NCBI RefSeq assembly: GCF_031432975.1
Contig: NZ_CP133838.1
Location: 2,108,001 to 2,172,000, forward strand
Length of the DNA: 64,000 nucleotides
DNA from: Buttiauxella selenatireducens
GTDB taxonomy: Bacteria > Pseudomonadota > Gammaproteobacteria > Enterobacterales > Enterobacteriaceae
Reading direction: 5' to 3'
Position 1 is the stretch's first letter. Each line of letters opens with the position of its first letter. Position numbers and translations under genes: made by a program. Under the pieces are notes generated by a model. That model was not told the DNA's origin. It was given only the letters and a program-made list of their open reading frames with translations, and did no database searches. This document shows, piece after piece, positions 27,134 to 37,697 of this stretch.

Positions 27134-28906
27134 ATGCGTACAGTATATTGCGGGCAGCTCAATCAATCCCATGTGGGACAACAAGTAACACTATGTGGTT
27201 GGGTCAATCGTCGTCGTGACCTCGGTAGCCTTATCTTTATTGATATGCGCGATCGCGAAGGCATCGTGCAGGTGTTTTTCGACCCGGACCGTCAGGACGC
27301 GTTCCAGCTTGCTTCCGAACTGCGTAATGAGTTCTGCATTCAAATCACCGGCACCGTTCGCCCGCGTGATGAGAAAAACATCAATAAAGATATGGCAACG
27401 GGTGCTGTGGAAGTTTTCGCAACCGATCTGACCATCATCAACCGCTCTGAAGCGCTGCCGCTGGATTCTAACCACGTCAACACTGAAGAAGCGCGTCTGA
27501 AATTCCGTTATCTGGACCTGCGTCGTCCGGAAATGGCAAACCGTCTGAAAACCCGTGCGAAAATCACCAGCTTCGTGCGTCGCTTTATGGATGACCAGGG
27601 TTTCCTGGATATCGAAACGCCAATGCTGACCAAAGCCACGCCAGAAGGCGCGCGTGACTATCTGGTGCCGAGCCGTGTTCACAAAGGCAAATTCTACGCA
27701 CTGCCGCAGTCCCCACAGCTGTTCAAACAGTTGCTGATGATGTCGGGCTTTGATCGCTACTATCAGATTGTTAAATGTTTCCGCGACGAAGATTTGCGTG
27801 CCGACCGTCAGCCTGAATTTACTCAGATCGACGTCGAAACCTCTTTCATGACTGCACCGCAAGTACGTGAAGTGATGGAAAAACTGGTTCGCGAACTGTG
27901 GCTGGATGTGAAAAACGTTGATTTGGGCGATTTCCCAATCATGACTTTCGCAGAAGCAGAGCGTCGTTACGGTTCTGACAAACCAGACCTGCGTAACCCG
28001 ATGGAGCTGGTGGATGTTGCTGACCTGCTCAAAGACATCGAGTTCAAAGTCTTCTCCGGCCCAGCAAACGATGCTAAAGGCCGTGTTGCTGCACTGCGTG
28101 TGCCGGGTGGCGCACAGATTAGCCGCAAACAGATTGACGACTACGGCAAGTTCATTGAGATTTACGGCGCGAAAGGGCTGGCATACATCAAAGTGAACGA
28201 ACGTGCGAAAGGCATTGAAGGCATTACCAGCCCAGTGGCGAAGTTCCTGAATGCAGACATCGTAGAAGCGATTCTGGCCCGTACCGGTGCGCAAGATGGC
28301 GACATGATCTTCTTCGGCGCAGACAACAAAAAAGTGGTTGCGGATGCACTTGGCGCGTTACGCCTGAAAATCGGTAAAGATCTGAGCATTACTGATGAAA
28401 AAGCATGGGCACCGCTGTGGGTTATCGACTTCCCAATGTTTGAAGACAACGGCGAAGGCGGTCTGACCGCAATGCACCACCCGTTCACTGCGCCAAAAGA
28501 TATGTCCCCAGAGCAACTGGCGGCAGACCCGGAAGCTGCGGTTGCTAACGCATACGACATGGTCATCAACGGCTACGAAGTGGGTGGCGGTTCTGTCCGT
28601 ATTCACAACGGCCAGATGCAGCAGACCGTGTTTGGTATCCTGGGGATTACTGAAGAAGATCAGCGTGAGAAGTTCGGCTTCCTGCTTGATGCCCTGAAGT
28701 ACGGCACACCACCGCATGCGGGCCTGGCGTTTGGTCTGGACCGTCTGACCATGCTGCTGACCGGTACCGACAACATCCGTGATGTTATCGCATTCCCGAA
28801 AACTACCGCTGCAGCGTGTCTGATGACTGAAGCACCAAGCTTTGCTAACCCGCAGGCTCTGGCTGAGCTGGGTGTGGCAGTGATTAAAAAGGCTGAGAAA
28901 GAATAA
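27134..28906 (+). CDS. aspS: Aspartyl-tRNA synthetase
   Basis: A class IIb synthetase that charges tRNA-Asp. The 590 residues match E. coli AspS. Visible are the OB-fold anticodon domain, class II motif 2 at [16 protein letters not shown] near 217, the bacterial insertion domain, and motif 3 G-L-A-F-G-L-D-R near 530. nudB starts two bases after the stop, so the two are co-transcribed. Confidence 0.97.
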   Translation: MRTVYCGQLNQSHVGQQVTLCGWVNRRRDLGSLIFIDMRDREGIVQVFFDPDRQDAFQLASELRNEFCIQITGTVRPRDEKNINKDMATGAVEVFATDLTIINRSEALPLDSNHVNTEEARLKFRYLDLRRPEMANRLKTRAKITSFVRRFMDDQGFLDIETPMLTKATPEGARDYLVPSRVHKGKFYALPQSPQLFKQLLMMSGFDRYYQIVKCFRDEDLRADRQPEFTQIDVETSFMTAPQVREVMEKLVRELWLDVKNVDLGDFPIMTFAEAERRYGSDKPDLRNPMELVDVADLLKDIEFKVFSGPANDAKGRVAALRVPGGAQISRKQIDDYGKFIEIYGAKGLAYIKVNERAKGIEGITSPVAKFLNADIVEAILARTGAQDGDMIFFGADNKKVVADALGALRLKIGKDLSITDEKAWAPLWVIDFPMFEDNGEGGLTAMHHPFTAPKDMSPEQLAADPEAAVANAYDMVINGYEVGGGSVRIHNGQMQQTVFGILGITEEDQREKFGFLLDALKYGTPPHAGLAFGLDRLTMLLTGTDNIRDVIAFPKTTAAACLMTEAPSFANPQALAELGVAVIKKAEKE

Positions 28907-28907
28907 A

Positions 28908-29342
28908 ATGGCTTATAAGCATCCCGTCTCAGTGTTAGTGGTGATTTATGCGCAGGACACGAAACGGGTGCTGATGCTACAGCGGCGCGACGATCCTGAA
29001 TTCTGGCAGTCGGTCACCGGCAGTATAGAAGAGGGTGAAACCGCGCTGTATGCCGCGCAGCGTGAAGTAAAGGAAGAGGTCGATATCGACATTGAGTCAG
29101 AGCATCTGACCTTGAATGACTGCCAACGCTGCGTGGAATTCGAGATTTTTACACATTTGCGTCATCGCTATGCGCCGGGAATTACGCACAACACAGAATA
29201 TTGGTTCTGTCTTGCGCTGCCTCACGAACGGCCGATTACCATTTCGGAACATCTGGCCTGGGAGTGGACAGACGCACAAGCTGCGGCTGCCATGACAAAA
29301 TCGTGGAGCAACCGGCAAGCGATAGAAGAGTTTGTAATTTAA
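28908..29342 (+). CDS. nudB: Dihydroneopterin triphosphate pyrophosphatase NudB
   Basis: NudB removes pyrophosphate from dihydroneopterin triphosphate in folate synthesis and also hydrolyses dATP. The 144 residues contain the Nudix box G-S-I-E-E-G-E-T...R-E-V-K-E-E-V near 38-60. The C-terminal K-S-W-S-N-R-Q-A-I-E matches E. coli. It follows aspS directly. Confidence 0.93.
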   Translation: MAYKHPVSVLVVIYAQDTKRVLMLQRRDDPEFWQSVTGSIEEGETALYAAQREVKEEVDIDIESEHLTLNDCQRCVEFEIFTHLRHRYAPGITHNTEYWFCLALPHERPITISEHLAWEWTDAQAAAAMTKSWSNRQAIEEFVI

Positions 29343-29348
29343 CGTAAT

Positions 29349-29470
29349 GAGTTATCCCAAGAATTTTAGTTCTCAGGAAGGCGGCAAGACCGAGAGTCAC
29401 CCTGAGCTGACTTGAGTCAGTGATGGGTGTGAGCGGGTGCAGCCAACGCAACTGAGAGCTAAAAGACGAA
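29349..29470 (+). repeat. ERIC element upstream of yebC
   Basis: About 120 bases of imperfect palindrome with the ERIC core GCAGCCAACGCAACTGAGAG on one side, GGAAGGCGGCAAG on the other, and the central CTGACTTGAGTCAG region. It fills the gap between nudB and yebC and would fold in the yebC leader. Confidence 0.8.
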
Positions 29471-29489
29471 GGGAATTGGAGATATTTTT

Positions 29490-30233
29490 ATGGCAGGTCA
29501 TAGTAAGTGGGCTAACACAAAGCACCGCAAAGCAGCACAAGATTCTAAACGCGGCAAGATCTTTACCAAAATCATTCGCGAGCTGGTCACAGCAGCCCGT
29601 CTGGGCGGCGGCGATCCAGGTTCTAACCCGCGTCTGCGTGCAGCGATTGATAAAGCGTTATCCAACAACATGACGCGTGACACCTTAAACCGTGCGATTG
29701 CGCGTGGTGTGGGTGGCGATGAAGATACCAACATGGAAACCATCATTTATGAAGGTTACGGTCCTGGTGGTTCTGCGGTCATGGTTGAGTGCCTGAGCGA
29801 CAACCGCAACCGTACCGTGGCAGAAGTGCGCCATGCGTTCAACAAATGTGGCGGTAATCTGGGAACTGACGGCTCTGTAGCCTATCTGTTCACCAAAAAA
29901 GGCGTTATCTCCTATGCACCGGGCAAAGATGAAGACACCGTGATGGAAGCTGCTCTTGAAGCCGGTGCCGAAGACGTTGTTTCCTATGACGACGGCGCAA
30001 TCGACGTGTTCACTGCCTGGGAAGAAATGGGTGCAGTCCGTGACGCACTGGAAGCCGCAGGTCTGAAAGCCGACGAAGCAGAAATCTCCATGATCCCATC
30101 CACCAAAGCGGATATGGACGCGGAAACGGCACCGAAGCTGATGCGCCTTATCGACATGTTGGAAGACTGCGATGACGTGCAAGAGGTTTATCACAACGGT
30201 GAGATCTCTGACGAGGTTGCGGCAACTTTATAA
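29490..30233 (+). CDS. yebC: TACO1/YebC-family protein
   Basis: A cytoplasmic protein of 247 residues; bacterial and mitochondrial relatives help ribosomes translate stalling stretches or act as transcription regulators. The N-terminus [18 protein letters not shown] matches the family, with the acidic D-D-V-Q-E-V-Y-H-N near the end. The GGGAATTGGAG site precedes ATG 29490. ruvC lies 43 bases downstream. Confidence 0.95.
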   Translation: MAGHSKWANTKHRKAAQDSKRGKIFTKIIRELVTAARLGGGDPGSNPRLRAAIDKALSNNMTRDTLNRAIARGVGGDEDTNMETIIYEGYGPGGSAVMVECLSDNRNRTVAEVRHAFNKCGGNLGTDGSVAYLFTKKGVISYAPGKDEDTVMEAALEAGAEDVVSYDDGAIDVFTAWEEMGAVRDALEAAGLKADEAEISMIPSTKADMDAETAPKLMRLIDMLEDCDDVQEVYHNGEISDEVAATL

Positions 30234-30276
30234 TGAAGTTGTCTGAAACCGTAAACCTGTTTATGGGCGGCGCGTG

Positions 30277-30798
30277 ATGGCGATTATTCTCGGCATTGAT
30301 CCGGGGTCACGCGTTACCGGTTACGGCGTGATTCGCCAGACCGGTCGGCAGCTAACTTATTTGGGTAGTGGCTGTATTCGTACTCAGGTTACCGACTTAC
30401 CCTCGCGTTTGAAGCTTATCTACGCGGGGGTGAGCGAAATCATCACCCAATTCCAGCCTGAATACTTCGCTATCGAATCCGTATTTATGGCTAAGAATGC
30501 CGATTCTGCACTGAAACTCGGACAGGCTCGTGGCGCGGCAATTGTTGCAGCGGTAAACCATGATCTTCCCGTTTTCGAATACGCAGCTCGTCAGGTAAAA
30601 CAGACGGTGGTCGGTATCGGGAGCGCGGAGAAAAGCCAGGTGCAACACATGGTGCGCACCTTGCTGAAACTCTCTGCCAACCCGCAAGCGGATGCGGCGG
30701 ATGCGTTGGCCATTGCCATCACGCATTGTCATGTCACGCAAAACTCGATGCAGATGAGTGACACGCGATTAAATTTGTCGCGAGGGCGATTAAAATAA
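30277..30798 (+). CDS. ruvC: Holliday junction resolvase RuvC
   Basis: RuvC cuts Holliday junctions symmetrically at the end of recombination. The 173 residues start [11 protein letters not shown] with catalytic Asp7; Glu66 is in F-A-I-E-S-V-F, and the D-A-A-D-A pair (138 and 141) is near 140. E. coli has Gln after that Glu where this protein has Ser. ATG 30277 is chosen over the GTG three bases before it by homology. Confidence 0.96.
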   Translation: MAIILGIDPGSRVTGYGVIRQTGRQLTYLGSGCIRTQVTDLPSRLKLIYAGVSEIITQFQPEYFAIESVFMAKNADSALKLGQARGAAIVAAVNHDLPVFEYAARQVKQTVVGIGSAEKSQVQHMVRTLLKLSANPQADAADALAIAITHCHVTQNSMQMSDTRLNLSRGRLK

Positions 30799-30802
30799 AT
30801 AG

Positions 30803-30828
30803 GGCTGGATATTCATCCAGCCTTTTTT
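30803..30828 (+). promoter_or_regulatory. ruvC terminator that doubles as the ruvAB LexA box
   Basis: GGCTGGAT ATTC ATCCAGCC followed by six T is a good terminator for yebC-ruvC. The inner 16 bases at 30805-30820 (CTGG N8 CCAG) match the known E. coli ruvAB operator CTGGATATCTATCCAG except in the centre, so LexA should repress ruvAB here. Confidence 0.75.
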
Positions 30829-30871
30829 ATATGATAGGCAAAATTTTTAGTGCAACCGTGGGAGTAGTATT

Positions 30872-31483
30872 GTGATTGGACGTTTGAGAGGCATCATCCT
30901 GGAAAAACAGCCGCCGCTGGTACTCATGGAAGTGGGTGGCGTAGGGTATGAAGTCCATATGCCAATGACCTGTTTCTACGAATTACCAGAAATCGGTAAA
31001 GAGGCGATTGTCTTTACTCAGTTTGTGGTACGTGAAGACGCGCAATTGCTCTACGGTTTCAATAATAAACAAGAACGCACGCTGTTCCGCGAGCTTATCA
31101 AAGTGAATGGTGTGGGGCCGAAACTGGCGTTAGCGATTCTCTCCGGTATGTCTGCACAACAGTTTGTGAATGCTGTCGAACGCGAAGAAATTGGTTCGTT
31201 GGTCAAGCTGCCGGGCGTGGGTAAAAAGACCGCTGAGCGTTTGATTGTCGAAATGAAAGACCGCTTTAAAGGGATGCATGGCGATCTGTTTACGCCTGCA
31301 ACTGACCTGGTTCTGACGGCTCCGGATAGCGGAGTAGCTGACGACGCAGAAGCGGAAGCGGTTGCTGCACTGGTCTCGCTGGGCTATAAACCACAGGAAG
31401 CGAGTCGGATGATCAGCAAAGTAGGGCGTGCCGGTGCTGATTGTGAAACGCTGATCCGCGAAGCACTCCGCGCAGCACTTTGA
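30872..31483 (+). CDS. ruvA: Holliday junction branch-migration protein RuvA
   Basis: RuvA binds the four-way junction as a tetramer and loads the RuvB helicase. The 203 residues begin [11 protein letters not shown] (GTG 30872, after GGGAG), with two helix-hairpin-helix motifs around V-N-G-V-G-P-K-L-A and [11 protein letters not shown] near 71-121 and the C-terminal RuvB-contact domain. ruvB starts 23 bases later. Confidence 0.97.
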   Translation: MIGRLRGIILEKQPPLVLMEVGGVGYEVHMPMTCFYELPEIGKEAIVFTQFVVREDAQLLYGFNNKQERTLFRELIKVNGVGPKLALAILSGMSAQQFVNAVEREEIGSLVKLPGVGKKTAERLIVEMKDRFKGMHGDLFTPATDLVLTAPDSGVADDAEAEAVAALVSLGYKPQEASRMISKVGRAGADCETLIREALRAAL

Positions 31484-31506
31484 AGTCCTTAGAGGTAGAG
31501 TAACGG

Positions 31507-32517
31507 ATGATTGAAGCAGACCGTCTGGTATCGCCAGACACCATCACCCCCGACGAATTAATTGACCGCGCAATCCGCCCGCGATTTCTGGCAGATTACG
31601 TCGGCCAGCCGCAGGTGCGCTCGCAAATGGAGATATTTATCCAGGCGGCAAAACTGCGTGGGGATGCGCTCGATCATCTGTTAATTTTCGGCCCTCCTGG
31701 CTTGGGTAAAACCACACTTGCCAATATCGTTGCGAATGAAATGGGCGTGAACCTGCGCACCACTTCCGGTCCGGTGCTGGAAAAAGCGGGTGACCTGGCC
31801 GCGATGTTGACCAATCTCGAACCTCACGACGTTTTGTTTATTGATGAAATCCATCGTCTGTCGCCAGTCGTTGAAGAAGTGCTGTACCCGGCGATGGAAG
31901 ATTACCAACTCGATATCATGATTGGTGAGGGGCCGGCTGCGCGTTCAATTAAAATCGACTTGCCACCTTTCACTCTGATTGGCGCGACAACGCGTGCGGG
32001 CTCTCTGACATCACCATTGCGTGACCGTTTCGGTATTGTTCAACGGCTCGAGTTTTATCAGGTCGCCGATTTGCAGCATATCGTGGGCCGCAGTGCCAGC
32101 GTATTGGGGCTTGAGATGAGCGAAGAGGGTGCGCTGGAAGTCGCACGCCGTGCACGTGGTACACCACGTATCGCCAACCGTTTATTGCGTCGTGTGCGTG
32201 ATTTTGCGGAAGTGCGTCATGACGGCACCATTAGCCAGGAAATTGCTTCTCAGGCGCTGGATATGCTGAATGTCGATACCGAAGGGTTTGACTATATGGA
32301 CCGTAAGTTGCTGCTGGCGGTGATAGATAAATTCCTTGGTGGCCCCGTCGGGCTGGACAACCTCGCAGCCGCTATTGGTGAAGAACGCGAAACCATTGAA
32401 GACGTTCTGGAACCTTTCCTTATTCAGCAGGGTTTCTTGCAACGTACCCCACGAGGCCGTATTGCGACACCCAGAGCCTGGACTCACTTTGGAATTGTGC
32501 CGCCAGCGCAGCCGTAA
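31507..32517 (+). CDS. ruvB: Holliday junction ATPase RuvB
   Basis: RuvB is the hexameric AAA+ motor of branch migration. The 336 residues have Walker [10 protein letters not shown] near 62, Walker B L-F-I-D-E-I-H-R near 113, the sensor-1 T-R-A-G-S loop near 160 and the C-terminal winged helix. It ends the SOS-controlled ruvAB operon and is convergent with znuB. Confidence 0.97.
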   Translation: MIEADRLVSPDTITPDELIDRAIRPRFLADYVGQPQVRSQMEIFIQAAKLRGDALDHLLIFGPPGLGKTTLANIVANEMGVNLRTTSGPVLEKAGDLAAMLTNLEPHDVLFIDEIHRLSPVVEEVLYPAMEDYQLDIMIGEGPAARSIKIDLPPFTLIGATTRAGSLTSPLRDRFGIVQRLEFYQVADLQHIVGRSASVLGLEMSEEGALEVARRARGTPRIANRLLRRVRDFAEVRHDGTISQEIASQALDMLNVDTEGFDYMDRKLLLAVIDKFLGGPVGLDNLAAAIGEERETIEDVLEPFLIQQGFLQRTPRGRIATPRAWTHFGIVPPAQP

Positions 32518-32529
32518 TTTTAATGAATG

Positions 32530-32656
32530 TTTTCCCCTCCACATCAGGGAGATAGTTCAGGTGAGGGTGGTGAAATTCCCCTCTCCTTCAAGGAGAGGGT
32601 TGCGGTGAGGGTGGGAATTCCCCTCTCCTTCAAGGAGAGGGTTAGGGTGAGGATGG
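32530..32656 (+). repeat. Three tandem copies of a 42-base palindromic unit
   Basis: Copies at 32574-32614 and 32616-32656 are nearly identical (AATTCCCCTCTCCTTCAAGG then AGAGGGTT and GTGAGG); a degenerate copy precedes them at 32530-32570. Each contains a CCCTCTCCTT/AAGGAGAGGG palindrome. They lie between convergent ruvB and znuB and may act as terminators. Confidence 0.8.
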
Positions 32657-32658
32657 TT

Positions 32659-33444
32659 TTAAGCCGCTTGCTTCTTAGCCATACTCAAAATAAACAAAAC
32701 CGCCGAACTCAGCACCACTGAAGGCCCCGCAGGCGTGTCATAAAACGCCGAAAATGTCAGCCCGCCTGTCACGGAAAGCATACCGATAAGCACCGAAAAA
32801 CCTGCCATCTGCTCAGGTGTACGTGCAAAACGACGCGCAGTCGCGGCCGGGATAATCAACAGCGAAGTAATAATCAAAGCCCCAACGAATTTCATCGCCA
32901 CGCCGATAGTCAATGCTGTCACCAGCATCAGCAACATCTTCACCCGTTGAAGGTTAACGCCATCAACATGGGCAAGATCCGGGCTAATGGTCATCGACAA
33001 CAGGTTGCGCCATTGCCAGAGCAGTACGCCAACGACCACTGCAACGCCAAGGCCGATAGAGATAATATCCGGCATTGTTACCGAAAGAAGATCGCCAAAC
33101 AGATACGCCATCAAATCGACACGCACGTTAGACATCAAACTCACGACCACCAGCCCCAGCGACAACGCACTGTGCGCCATAATGCCTAACAAGGTATCTA
33201 GCGCCAGATGCGGACGTTTCTCGAGCCAGACCAGGCCTAACGCCAGCAACAGCGTTACCGCAATGACGGCATAAAAGGGATTGATGTTAAGCAATAACCC
33301 AAACGCAACGCCTAATAAAGACGCGTGGGCGAGGGTATCGCCAAAGTAGGACATTCGACGCCAGACGACAAACGAGCCAAGTGGACCCGCAGCGCACGCA
33401 AGCAATATCCCGGCAAGCCAGCCGGGTAACAACAATTCAATCAT
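32659..33444 (-). CDS. znuB: Zinc ABC transporter permease ZnuB
   Basis: The membrane part of the high-affinity zinc importer. The 261 residues have about seven to eight hydrophobic segments and the ABC-3 family start [17 protein letters not shown]. The end is M-A-K-K-Q-A-A. It overlaps znuC by four bases and is coupled to it. Confidence 0.96.
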   Translation of the reverse strand: MIELLLPGWLAGILLACAAGPLGSFVVWRRMSYFGDTLAHASLLGVAFGLLLNINPFYAVIAVTLLLALGLVWLEKRPHLALDTLLGIMAHSALSLGLVVVSLMSNVRVDLMAYLFGDLLSVTMPDIISIGLGVAVVVGVLLWQWRNLLSMTISPDLAHVDGVNLQRVKMLLMLVTALTIGVAMKFVGALIITSLLIIPAATARRFARTPEQMAGFSVLIGMLSVTGGLTFSAFYDTPAGPSVVLSSAVLFILSMAKKQAA

Positions 33445-34196
33445 GACTGGCCGTTCCCTCTGCGCAGAACAATGCGTCCGGTAAGATCGTGACGGTGGTT
33501 ATGGTGATGACGATAAATCCCCAGTTGTTCAGCGCCACGCTGGCCAAACATCGAAATAAATTCAGGGTGCATGGACACCACTTCTGGCGTACCCGAACAG
33601 CAAATATGATAGTTGAGACACAACACATCGTCAGTTTTTGCCATCACTAAGTGCAGGTCGTGGGAAACCATCATTACCGCGCAGTTAAGTTCATGACGCA
33701 ACTGATCAATCAGGTTATACAGCGCCAGTTGTCCATTAACATCAACGCCTTGCGTCGGTTCATCAAGTACCAATAATTGCGGTTGATTAAGTAACGCCCG
33801 CGCCAGCAGAACGCGTTGATTCTCGCCGCCGGACAGTTTTTGCATGGGGGCTTCAATCAAATGAGCGGCCTGAACGCGTTTTAGCGCGGGTAAAATATCC
33901 GCTTTTTTCACGCCTGGGCGCAGACGCATAAAGCGGCTTACCGTAAGGGGCAGGGTGGCATCCAGATGCAACTTTTGTGGCACATAACCGATACGCAAAT
34001 CGCGATCTCGCTTGATAACACCTTCATCAGGCGCTACCAGACCAAGCACCACGCGAACTAGCGTTGATTTTCCTGCGCCGTTTGGACCCAGCAGCGTCAG
34101 AATGCGGCCAGGCTTGAGGTCGAGTGAAATATCAGACAGCACACGTCGTTGTCCGAAAGAAACAGAGATATTTTCCAGTGATACCAGATTTGTCAT
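33441..34196 (-). CDS. znuC: Zinc ABC transporter ATP-binding protein ZnuC
   Basis: The ATPase of ZnuABC. The 251 residues show Walker [10 protein letters not shown] near 37, signature L-S-G-G-E-N-Q-R near 122, Walker B L-L-V-L-D-E-P-T near 140, and the switch His in S-H-D-L-H. A His-rich stretch near 230 (H-H-H-N-H-R-H) could sense or bind zinc. It is divergent from znuA across a Zur box. Confidence 0.96.
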   Translation of the reverse strand: MTNLVSLENISVSFGQRRVLSDISLDLKPGRILTLLGPNGAGKSTLVRVVLGLVAPDEGVIKRDRDLRIGYVPQKLHLDATLPLTVSRFMRLRPGVKKADILPALKRVQAAHLIEAPMQKLSGGENQRVLLARALLNQPQLLVLDEPTQGVDVNGQLALYNLIDQLRHELNCAVMMVSHDLHLVMAKTDDVLCLNYHICCSGTPEVVSMHPEFISMFGQRGAEQLGIYRHHHNHRHDLTGRIVLRRGNGQS

Positions 34197-34224
34197 GACG
34201 ATTTCAGGGGTTGCAGAAGTTAGC

Positions 34225-34247
34225 GGATGTTATAATATCACACATCC
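34225..34247 (+). promoter_or_regulatory. Zur box between znuC and znuA
   Basis: The dyad GATGTTATAATATCACACATC at 34226-34246 (GATGT/ACATC arms, AT core) matches the E. coli Zur operator at the same place. Zn-loaded Zur should repress both divergent operons when zinc is sufficient. Confidence 0.85.
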
Positions 34248-34275
34248 AATATTCATAACGATGATAAGTCGCATT

Positions 34276-35220
34276 ATGTTACATAAAAACGCATTTCTTT
34301 GCGCAGCTTTAACAACTGCTTTGACGGCAGCTGCAGCCGTGCCCGCGCAGGCGGCGGTTGTTGCCTCTATCAAGCCATTAGGTTTTATTGCCGCCGCGAT
34401 CGCAGACGGCGTCACGCCAACGGAAATTTTACTCCCGGATGGTGCCTCAGAGCATGATTATGCACTTCGTCCATCTGATGTAAAACGCTTACAAAGCGCG
34501 GACTTAGTCGTATGGGTAGGCCCAGAAATGGAAGCCTTCATGCAGAAGTCGGTAAATCAATTAGCTGAACAAAAACAAGTGCAACTGGCGGCTTTGCCGG
34601 GTGTGCAACCGTTGCTCATGAAAGGCGATGATGATGATGACCATGGGCATGAAGGACATGACCATTCAGACGAAAATAGTGACGCAAATCACCATCATGG
34701 TGAATACAACATGCATATTTGGCTCTCGCCAGAGGTAGCGCGGCTGTCAGCGGTTGCAATCCACGATAAATTAGTGGAACTTATGCCCCAAAATAAGGCC
34801 AAACTTGACGCCAACTTGCAATCTTTCGAGTTAGGATTAGCCAACATCGATAAGCAAGTTGGTAGCGTGCTCGCGCCGCTCAAAGGAAAAGGGTATTTCG
34901 TTTTTCACGACGCTTATGGCTACTTTGAAAAACATTACGGTCTGACGCCACTTGGCCATTTTACCGTGAACCCTGAAATCCAACCCGGTGCGCAGCGTTT
35001 ACATGACATCAGAACACAGTTGGTTGAGCAAAAAGCCGTGTGCGTTTTTGCTGAACCACAATTCAGGCCAGCAGTGATTAATGCCGTTGCCCGTGGTACT
35101 AACGTCCGTTCCGGAACGCTGGACCCACTGGGGATTGAGGTTAAGCTCGGCAAAGACAGCTACATGCAGTTTTTGAACGGGCTTGCGAACCAATATGCGA
35201 GCTGCCTGAAAGGAGATTAA
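34276..35220 (+). CDS. znuA: Zinc-binding periplasmic protein ZnuA
   Basis: ZnuA captures zinc in the periplasm for ZnuBC. The start is ATG 34276 by homology and Sec signal ([10 protein letters not shown], cleaved after A-Q-A near 25), not the long frame from 34012. The 314 residues include a His/Asp-rich loop ([13 protein letters not shown]) near 118-138 and the zinc-site H-D-Y, H-I-W and F-H-D-A-Y-G-Y motifs. Confidence 0.96.
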   Translation: MLHKNAFLCAALTTALTAAAAVPAQAAVVASIKPLGFIAAAIADGVTPTEILLPDGASEHDYALRPSDVKRLQSADLVVWVGPEMEAFMQKSVNQLAEQKQVQLAALPGVQPLLMKGDDDDDHGHEGHDHSDENSDANHHHGEYNMHIWLSPEVARLSAVAIHDKLVELMPQNKAKLDANLQSFELGLANIDKQVGSVLAPLKGKGYFVFHDAYGYFEKHYGLTPLGHFTVNPEIQPGAQRLHDIRTQLVEQKAVCVFAEPQFRPAVINAVARGTNVRSGTLDPLGIEVKLGKDSYMQFLNGLANQYASCLKGD

Positions 35221-35235
35221 TGAGGAAGTGAATAC

Positions 35236-36558
35236 GTGCAACAGATAGCCCGCTCTGTCGCCCTGGCATTCGACAATTTGTCCCGGCCCCACCGCGTTAT
35301 GCTGGGGTCTCTTACAGTTCTTACACTTGCGGTCGCTGTTTGGCGACCGTACGTCTATCATCCTGAAGCCAGCCCTGTTATCAAAACCATTGAGCTTGAG
35401 AAAAACGATATTCGTTCGTTACTTCCTGAAGCCAGTGAGCCGTTAGACCAGTCTCCGGACGCTGAAGACGATACCATTCCACAAGATGAACTGGACGATA
35501 AAACCGCCGGTGAAAAGGGGGTTCATGAGTATGACGTCTCTACCGGGGATACGCTTAGCAGCATCCTAAACCAGTACGGCATTGATATGGGTGATATCAG
35601 CCAGCTTGCTGCCGTGGATAAAGACCTGCGTAACCTGAAAATCGGTCAGCAACTTTCCTGGACGTTAAATGACGATGGTGAGCTACAGCGTCTGACGTGG
35701 GAAATGTCACGCCGTGAAACACGCACCTACGACCGTTCAGGCAGTACCTTTAAGCTCAGCAGCGAAATGCAGCAAGGCGAATGGGTTAACAATGTGTTGA
35801 AAGGCACAGTGGGCAATAGTTTCGTGAGTAGCGCGAAAGAAGCAGGATTAACCAGCGCTGAAATAAGCGGTGTAATCAAGGCCATGCAGTGGCAAATGGA
35901 TTTCCGTAAACTGAAGAAAGGCGATCAGTTCGCGGTGCTGATGTCACGTGAGATACTTGATGGTAAACGTGAACAAAGCCATTTGGTTGGTGTGCGTCTG
36001 CGCAGTAGCGGTAAAGATTACTATGCAATTCGCGCAGAAGACGGCAAGTTCTATGACAGAAGCGGTTCAGGACTGGCGAAAGGCTTTATGCGTTTCCCTA
36101 CGGCCAAACAGTTCCGTATTTCGTCAAACTTTAATCCTCGTCGCCTTAACCCGGTAACCGGGCGCGTTGCACCGCATAAAGGTGTCGATTTTGCGATGCC
36201 GCAAGGTACTCCTGTGTTGGCCGTCGGTGATGGTGAAGTGGTGATGGCAAAACGTAGTGGTGCGGCAGGTTACTTTGTTGCTATCCGCCACGGGCGTTCG
36301 TATACCACCCGTTACATGCATCTGAAGAAACTGTTAGTGACACCGGGGCAGAAAGTGAAGCGCGGTGATCGTATCGCTCTGTCAGGGAATACTGGCCGTT
36401 CTACCGGTCCACATTTGCATTATGAAGTGTGGGTCAACCAGCAAGCGGTGAATCCGTTGACGGCGAAACTGCCACGTACCGAAGGGCTGACAGGCTCGGA
36501 TCGTAACGAATATCTGGCTCAGGTTCGTGAAGTCACACCACAGCTCAGTTTGAATTAA
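35236..36558 (+). CDS. mepM: Murein DD-endopeptidase MepM
   Basis: MepM (YebA) cuts D-Ala-mDAP cross-links so new peptidoglycan can be inserted. The 440 residues equal E. coli. An N-terminal membrane anchor (about 20-38), a LysM domain near 95-145 and an M23 peptidase domain near 310-410 are present, with H-K-G-V-D-F (His, Asp of the zinc site) and H-L-H-Y-E-V. The start is GTG 35236 after GAGGAAG. Confidence 0.95.
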   Translation: MQQIARSVALAFDNLSRPHRVMLGSLTVLTLAVAVWRPYVYHPEASPVIKTIELEKNDIRSLLPEASEPLDQSPDAEDDTIPQDELDDKTAGEKGVHEYDVSTGDTLSSILNQYGIDMGDISQLAAVDKDLRNLKIGQQLSWTLNDDGELQRLTWEMSRRETRTYDRSGSTFKLSSEMQQGEWVNNVLKGTVGNSFVSSAKEAGLTSAEISGVIKAMQWQMDFRKLKKGDQFAVLMSREILDGKREQSHLVGVRLRSSGKDYYAIRAEDGKFYDRSGSGLAKGFMRFPTAKQFRISSNFNPRRLNPVTGRVAPHKGVDFAMPQGTPVLAVGDGEVVMAKRSGAAGYFVAIRHGRSYTTRYMHLKKLLVTPGQKVKRGDRIALSGNTGRSTGPHLHYEVWVNQQAVNPLTAKLPRTEGLTGSDRNEYLAQVREVTPQLSLN

Positions 36559-36574
36559 TCCAGCGCTGTGAACG

Positions 36575-36600
36575 AAGCCGGTACCCAGTGACCGGCTTTT
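36575..36600 (+). terminator. Terminator of mepM
   Basis: AAGCCGGT/ACCGGCTT stem with an 8-base loop followed by TTTTC, 16 bases after the mepM stop. Confidence 0.8.
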
Positions 36601-36681
36601 TCTTTGTCTGAAAGGCATTACACCGCTAAGATACTTACAAATTCATGTCATCAATGATTTGATGCTGTACTGAGAATATGC

Positions 36682-37656
36682 ATGGAAAAAGCAAAAAAAA
36701 GTCACAGTGAGTTCATTCCTGAATTTCAAAAGGCCTTCTTGCACCCGAAATTTTGGGGCGCCTGGCTAGGCGTTGGCGCTTTCGCAGGACTGGCAATGTT
36801 ACCGCCGTCTCTCCGCGATCCCCTGCTGGGCAAAGTAGGACGTATTGCGGGGCGCTTTGGTAAAAGTGCCCGCCGCCGCGCGCAAATTAACTTGCTGTAT
36901 TGTTTCCCTGAGATGCCGGAAGCCGCTCGTGAAGCGGTTATCGACGAAATGTTTGCCACTGCCCCTCAGGCGATGGTGATGATGGCGGAGTTGGCGCTTA
37001 AAGATCCGAAAAAGGTCATGCAGCGCGTTGACTGGCACGGCAAAGAGATCATCGACGGGCTTAAGCAACGCGAAGAAAATGTGATTTTCCTGGTGCCACA
37101 CGGATGGGGAGTGGATATTCCCGCGATGTTACTTGCGTCGCAGGGGCAAAAAATGGCCGCCATGTTCCATAACCAGGGCAATCCATTATTTGACTACATG
37201 TGGAACACAGTGCGCCGCCGTTTCGGTGGCCGGCTGCATGCGCGTAACGATGGGATTAAACCGTTTATCAGCTCAGTGCGTCAGGGATATTGGGGATATT
37301 ATCTGCCAGATCAGGATCACGGTGCTGAACACAGCGAGTTCGTCGATTTCTTCGGAACGTATAAAGCGACGCTGCCCGCAATCGGTCGTTTGATGAAGGT
37401 AGCACGCGCACGAGTTGTGCCTTTGTTCCCGGTGTATAACAGCAAAACTCACCGTTTAGATATTCATATTCGTCCACCGATGGACGACTTAGTCGATGCG
37501 GACGACAACACCATTGCGCGCCGTATGAATGAAGAGGTCGAGATTTTGGTGGGGCCGAATCTGGAACAATACACCTGGATTTTAAAATTGCTCAAAACTC
37601 GCAAAGAAGGGGAGATCGAACCCTACCGCCGCAAAGAGCTCTATCCAAAGAAATAA
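36682..37656 (+). CDS. lpxM: Lipid A myristoyltransferase LpxM
   Basis: LpxM (MsbB) adds the last secondary acyl chain to Kdo2-lipid A at the inner membrane. The 324 residues resemble E. coli LpxM, with a hydrophobic anchor near 27-45 and the catalytic H-x4-D motif H-G-W-G-V-D near 141. It continues to a terminator shared with pykA. Confidence 0.95.
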   Translation: MEKAKKSHSEFIPEFQKAFLHPKFWGAWLGVGAFAGLAMLPPSLRDPLLGKVGRIAGRFGKSARRRAQINLLYCFPEMPEAAREAVIDEMFATAPQAMVMMAELALKDPKKVMQRVDWHGKEIIDGLKQREENVIFLVPHGWGVDIPAMLLASQGQKMAAMFHNQGNPLFDYMWNTVRRRFGGRLHARNDGIKPFISSVRQGYWGYYLPDQDHGAEHSEFVDFFGTYKATLPAIGRLMKVARARVVPLFPVYNSKTHRLDIHIRPPMDDLVDADDNTIARRMNEEVEILVGPNLEQYTWILKLLKTRKEGEIEPYRRKELYPKK

Positions 37657-37660
37657 AAAA

Positions 37661-37682
37661 GGGGCCAAATGGCCCCTTTTTT
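37661..37682. terminator. Bidirectional terminator between lpxM and pykA
   Basis: GGGGCC AAAT GGCCCC flanked by A-runs on the left and six T on the right, so it works on both strands. Confidence 0.9.
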
Positions 37683-37697
37683 CATACTGCGGTTGAA

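Noticed and set aside
27191-28294. Long minus-strand frame inside aspS
   Set aside because: A 367-codon antisense shadow of a highly expressed gene; composition follows the aspS codons.
34012-34275. N-terminal extension of ZnuA frame
   Set aside because: It overlaps znuC and the Zur box; homology and signal peptide place the start at 34276.
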